This document shows, one piece after another, positions 21,316-24,429 of a DNA stretch of 24,429 nucleotides. Source of the stretch: Silene noctiflora. Lineage: Eukaryota > Streptophyta > Magnoliopsida > Caryophyllales > Caryophyllaceae. Location: the NCBI GenBank assembly GCA_009801015.1, contig VHZZ01010149.1, positions 20,605-45,033 of the forward strand. Direction: 5' to 3'. The position numbers and the translations under genes were made by a program. Within the stretch, counting starts at the first letter, position 1; every line of letters begins with the position of its first letter. The notes beneath the pieces were generated by a model. The model was not told the DNA's origin and did no database searches. It saw only the letters and a program-made list of their open reading frames with translations.

Positions 21316-21480
21316 CTAGTTAGCTCGTCCTATAAGGTTATTGAAAAGTTGTGCCCCAGGGTTTCAAACCCGTCTACGTCTATACTGCCTTTTGTCAGAG
21401 CTCTTTTAAGCCGACAAAACATTACAGAATGTCACTGAAAAGTAGTACCCATAGACCAGGGTTCAAACCCGGGCTATAAT
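21316..21480 (+). mobile_element. tRNA-related (SINE-like) sequence with two box-B motifs
   Basis: A box A-like TTAGCTCGTCC (about 21320-21330) precedes a box B-like AGGGTTTCAAACCC (21358-21371). A second B-like block AGGGTTCAAACCCGGG lies at 21458-21473. Both B boxes follow a related 'tgaaaagt.gt.ccc' lead-in, so this looks like a partial duplication of a tRNA-derived SINE head. No clover-leaf tRNA could be folded from it by eye. Confidence 0.5.
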
Positions 21481-21534
21481 TCCCTGTGAAATTTCTATGG
21501 ACTTATAGAACTGGAATTTAAATGCAGAGGTTAC

Positions 21535-21540
21535 TTTATT
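21535..21540 (-). terminator. Poly(A) signal of the FAO gene
   Basis: AATAAA on the minus strand, about 95 bases past the FAO stop codon at 21636-21638. It leaves about 600 bases to MITE copy C and the PHO1 poly(A) signal on the other strand. Confidence 0.55.
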
Positions 21541-21635
21541 GCTCCTATCTGAAGAGAACACCACACAAGTTATTACAAGCCAATAATACAGAAAAAATAG
21601 AAAGAGAAGACAGTAATAATGAAAACATAAAACTG

Positions 21636-23390
21636 TTAACCTATGTACTCTCTGTTCTTCAGAGACTCAGCAAGTTTCTTAGAAATACAGTAAGCAGTAG
21701 ACTGTATAGTGATCATAGGATTGACACCGACAGCACTGGGAAGAACACTTCCATCACAAACAAACAGATCTCCTGCTTCCCAACTCTCCCCATTTTCATC
21801 CACCGCCCCGTCTTTCTCGGACTTTCCCATCCTGCAACTCCCCATATGATGAGCTGAACTATAGTTTCCCCAGAAACGGTCCGATAATGGGCCCCTGGTC
21901 GCGAAAACTGACCCAAGAAACTCCTCAATTTCTTCATCCGTCTTCCCTTTGCATTCTAGTCTCTGACCATCACTCCTGTAAGTCCCGACCTCAACCGCCC
22001 CTGCTGCTATAATAATTTGAAGGGCCCGCCTAAGTCCGACGGTCATATTTTCCCGGTCTAGTCGAGTCAGCTTGTGAGTTATCCTGTTCTTGGACCTGAC
22101 TTCCCCTGACCCTTCATCTCTAATCATCACAAACAAATTTGCCGTTCTAGAATACCTTAACATCCGCTTCTTTACATCCATTCCTGACTCCCATGGGATT
22201 AACACAGCACAGGCTCCTGGCCCAAGTGCAGGCGTCTCTATCAGGGCTCTTGGCATAGAAGAAGACCCTTTCTCGGAGAAGACCTTATGGGCAGATGTAA
22301 TTAACCCGCCCTCAAAAACCTTGCCTTCAAACTCGGAAGTGGGCCCTTCTGGTGGAAAGTATCCCCAAACCATTAGGGAAGGGTGAATGTGAAAATTCTT
22401 CCCAATATGCTTGTTTCTCAGTCCACTAGACATGAGAAGGGGAGCTGTCAGTAATGAACCACATGCTGAGATAGTCACTTTCGCTTCAATCTGAAACTTT
22501 CGAATGATTTTTTTATTGACTGAAGTTGCAACCAGTCCGATGCACCTTTTCTTTTTATGTTTTCCATCTTTGTTTTGGTCAAATAGAAGCTTTGTAGCCT
22601 CACTGCCAGTAATGATCACTGCACCCATGTTGACAGCATCGACTAGCCAGGTGACATCAGTCCCTTGCTTGTCCGCGGACTTGCACCCACAATAACAAGA
22701 CCCACAATAGTGACTCTCGGATGAGTTTCTAGGAACCCTATCGGCTTCAAACCCTAGATTCTCACACCCTTTTCTCAGGACCTGATTTTGAAACCCTTCT
22801 TTCACACAGCCTTTAGTAACACCAAGCCTTTGGTTTACACATTCCATGGCAAACCTGTACCGTGGGCTGCCAAACAGAGCTAACCCACTGTCCTCTGCCC
22901 ACTCTTTTAGGACTGCATCTGGCGTATTCAAAGCCGCTGACCAGTTGACAGCTGTACCACCCCCAACTGCAGAGCCTGCTAGTAGCGTGACAGATCCGTC
23001 AGTGGTTGGAATCTTGCCTCCTCTATCGTAAAGCTCGTCCATTGAAGGGCCTTCTAGGGAGGAGTAGTCGGATGACGTGTAGTAATTTCCTTTCTCAAGG
23101 ACAACCACCTTTTGGCCAGCCCCAGCTAGTACAGCAGCTGCCACGCCGCCCCCACAGCCAGATCCCACAATTACGACATCACACTTTATCTTGTAAAGGT
23201 TGTTTTGAGGGTCTTCTGTGACCTGTAGACCTTTGCTAGTGAGTGATTGAAGGAGACTTGATGGAGTCTCGTAGATAGTCTCAATAATACCCTTTTCCAA
23301 AGGCCGCTCTTTCTTATTATTGTCGGTTGTAGTGTTCTCTGGTTTGTAGCCTATAGCTTCCCATGTTGGATTGTTGCATTTGTCATCCAC
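21636..23390 (-). CDS. FAO: Long-chain fatty alcohol oxidase (FAO), GMC family; 3'-terminal large exon only
   Basis: Oxidises long-chain fatty alcohols to aldehydes with O2 in membrane fractions (known for the family). The frame is open for 588 codons from an ATG at 23402, but homologous FAO proteins are about 740-750 residues and run straight through the '[15 protein letters not shown]' segment. A splice acceptor TTTGAGCAG sits just before GTGGATGAC at 23390, so the ATG is probably intronic and about 150-190 N-terminal residues lie on exon(s) beyond the window. Counting from that ATG: FAD-binding GSGCGG (80-85) with E103, GMC signature [12 protein letters not shown] (143-154), a Cys cluster (C233, C236, C238, C240), and the C-terminal active-site motifs [12 protein letters not shown] (515-526) and GVNPMIT with N561. 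No break is seen. FAO1, FAO2 and FAO4 types cannot be told apart. Confidence 0.93.
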   Translation of the reverse strand: MDDKCNNPTWEAIGYKPENTTTDNNKKERPLEKGIIETIYETPSSLLQSLTSKGLQVTEDPQNNLYKIKCDVVIVGSGCGGGVAAAVLAGAGQKVVVLEKGNYYTSSDYSSLEGPSMDELYDRGGKIPTTDGSVTLLAGSAVGGGTAVNWSAALNTPDAVLKEWAEDSGLALFGSPRYRFAMECVNQRLGVTKGCVKEGFQNQVLRKGCENLGFEADRVPRNSSESHYCGSCYCGCKSADKQGTDVTWLVDAVNMGAVIITGSEATKLLFDQNKDGKHKKKRCIGLVATSVNKKIIRKFQIEAKVTISACGSLLTAPLLMSSGLRNKHIGKNFHIHPSLMVWGYFPPEGPTSEFEGKVFEGGLITSAHKVFSEKGSSSMPRALIETPALGPGACAVLIPWESGMDVKKRMLRYSRTANLFVMIRDEGSGEVRSKNRITHKLTRLDRENMTVGLRRALQIIIAAGAVEVGTYRSDGQRLECKGKTDEEIEEFLGSVFATRGPLSDRFWGNYSSAHHMGSCRMGKSEKDGAVDENGESWEAGDLFVCDGSVLPSAVGVNPMITIQSTAYCISKKLAESLKNREYIG

Positions 23391-23440
23391 CTGCTCAAAC
23401 ATTGTCCAATGTTATGATTTGTATTCATGTTTTTTGAATT

Positions 23441-23493
23441 CCATGCGAGGCTGTATACATCCGATCCCTCCTTACCCTCCCTTGGGCGGGTGC
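23441..23493 (-). repeat. Interspersed repeat with GGATCGGATGTATACAGCCT core
   Basis: Read on the minus strand: a G-rich run 'cgcccaagggagggtaagga', then 'ggatcggatgtatacagcct'. It matches the core of the repeat at 14795-14818 (GGTCAGATGTACGTAG). It lies about 50 bases from the FAO splice acceptor. Class unknown; a tRNA-derived origin is possible. Confidence 0.4.
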
Positions 23494-23935
23494 TATAACG
23501 AAGCTTTGAGATGATGTTAGAAGTTTTATTAGGCACTATGTTAAGAAACAGCATTACAAGATAGGAGAACTGTGAAACTTAGCTACCAATCTGCTTTCCC
23601 GACAACTTGAAAAGTTTCGGATACTATTCAAAAATCGAACTCATAATCATAATACCATGATTCTGAAACATTTTTTTCTAGCCTCGGAAACGAGGTCGTA
23701 AAAATGCTTAGAACATCCTGATAGAGATGGTCTTAAGATTCCGGATGAGCTTTGCATGTTCAAAGTTGAAACCTTACCAGGCCAAATATTCAATAACACT
23801 TGTAAACATCATACATGGGTATATTGTGGAATGTTTCGATTAGTAAAAAAACTCAAATATGGCAGTTCTACATTTTAAATGGCTACCTTTATGTCATACC
23901 TCATTTAATGATACTCGTGTTAACTATAATACTCA

Positions 23936-24080
23936 CTAGGTTTAAGTCCGTGCAAAAAAATGCACGGGTCGTAATAGCAAATGCTATTATGCATACCGGA
24001 GCATATATATATTAGACAAAATAATAAGTATATATGAATTAGATAATCAAAATATATCTCATAAAATTTGGTTACATTAA
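23936..24080 (-). mobile_element. Helitron 3' end (minus orientation)
   Basis: On the minus strand a hairpin CCGTGCA-(6 T)-TGCACGG (23967-23948) is followed exactly 12 bases later by CTAG (23939-23936) and then T. The hairpin stem and 12-base spacing are the same as in the Helitron ending at 4955, so the two belong to related families. The 5' end was not found; the right limit given here is arbitrary. Confidence 0.65.
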
Positions 24081-24119
24081 CAATTTTTCATGAACGGGCC
24101 GTGTTGACATAGGTTTCAT

Positions 24120-24385
24120 TAAGGGTGGATACAGGGCGGGCCGGGACGGGTTGGGCTTGGCTGTCAATTTGTGGCCCAGGCCTGCGACTAAAAGGGAGCG
24201 GCCTGGGCTCCATAATGTCTGGCCCAGGCACAACCCATATAGTGTTTTTTGAATTTTTAGCGGGCTGAGTCGAAAATTTGGGGCATTGGCTCGACCCGGG
24301 TATAGGCGCGAGCGGGCACGCGGGCTGACTCGGTTAGAAAAAACCGGCCCACTGATACGGGCTGACACGCACCATTGAAAAGCTC
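24120..24385. mobile_element. G+C-rich element flanked by 10-bp direct repeats
   Basis: TAGGTTTCAT occurs at 24110-24119 and again at 24386-24395, bracketing 266 bases. The interior starts TAAGGGTGGATACAGGGCGG and is packed with GGGC/GCCC and 'cgggctgac' words, unlike the A+T-rich surroundings. Starts of the type TAGGGGTGnnnAnCGGGC with subterminal GGGC repeats are typical of plant hAT (Ac-like) elements. The direct repeats are longer than the 8 bp expected and the two ends are only loosely inverted, so the superfamily is uncertain. Confidence 0.45.
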
Positions 24386-24429
24386 TAGGTTTCATAATCC
24401 TAAAAAACAATAGAACACCCGGCCCATAA

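Larger units (their letters stand above)
23391..24429 (-). other. Upstream of the FAO exon: probable intron, no coding exon found
   Basis: I searched the minus strand for the conserved FAO N-terminal region and found nothing like it, so the 5' exon must lie past 24429 and this is likely intron. The acceptor lacks a strong pyrimidine tract. Contents: an interspersed repeat (23441-23493), unique A+T-rich sequence (about 23500-23930), a Helitron end and a G+C-rich element. The alternative is that the gene is 5'-truncated by these insertions. Confidence 0.5.

Noticed and set aside
23400-23402. ATG at 23402 as the true FAO start
   Set aside because: Known FAO proteins have about 150-190 further residues upstream, and a splice acceptor lies between this ATG and the conserved segment.
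24072-24410. 112-codon minus-strand frame
   Set aside because: Its sequence follows the G+C-rich GGGC repeats of the element, not a protein family; it is not the missing FAO N-terminus.
1-24429. CRISPR array, bacterial operon or other prokaryotic system
   Set aside because: Introns, TATA and poly(A) signals, plant gene families and plant transposons show that this is nuclear plant DNA; no regularly spaced repeats were found.

Overview
This is a plant nuclear window. It holds one complete multi-exon gene, one 5'-truncated gene, and a dense set of small transposable elements. The organism is a dicot. The Stowaway MITE at 11992-12198, with its 'cccggtcatttgttgtcct' type of ends, and the A+T-rich introns suggest Caryophyllales (Amaranthaceae or Caryophyllaceae type). 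That placement is an inference from repeat style, not a proof.

Layout. 1-526: the last 58 codons of a DNA-transposon protein, probably CACTA/EnSpm, followed by palindromic GGCGACTGA/TCAGTCGCC subterminal repeats. 527-5401: a nest of fossils. Two LTR-like 5' ends lie on the minus strand at 5401 and 5145, and the younger LTR is split by a compound Helitron (about 2335-4955) with two copies of its 5' end and one 3' end. 5582-5977: a PIF/Harbinger-type MITE with a TTA target duplication. 6048-6482: TRIM-like remnants, including a degenerate 5S rRNA-like block of Cassandra type. 6854-20717, plus strand: a TATA box and a complete 15-exon PHO1-family phosphate exporter gene (794 aa, SPX plus EXS). 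All splice phases close. Its introns hold a Helitron, a Stowaway MITE, a SINE-like unit and two copies of an 8-bp-TSD MITE. 20718-21635: the intergenic space between convergent genes, with a third copy of that MITE and tRNA-like (SINE) sequence. 21636-23390, minus strand: the last large exon of a long-chain fatty alcohol oxidase (FAO, GMC oxidoreductase). Its N-terminal exon or exons lie beyond the right edge. 23391-24429: presumably the FAO intron, with a Helitron 3' end on the minus strand and a G+C-rich element flanked by 10-bp direct repeats.

The two host genes need not work together. PHO1 proteins load inorganic phosphate into the xylem and sense inositol pyrophosphates through the SPX domain; FAO oxidises long-chain fatty alcohols. 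They are simply convergent neighbours. I see no prokaryote-style system, CRISPR array or gene cluster. The most notable material is the mobile-element architecture: one MITE family present three times with matching 8-bp TSDs, Helitron ends with odd duplications, and a 5S-like Pol III promoter remnant about 0.5 kb upstream of the PHO1 start codon.
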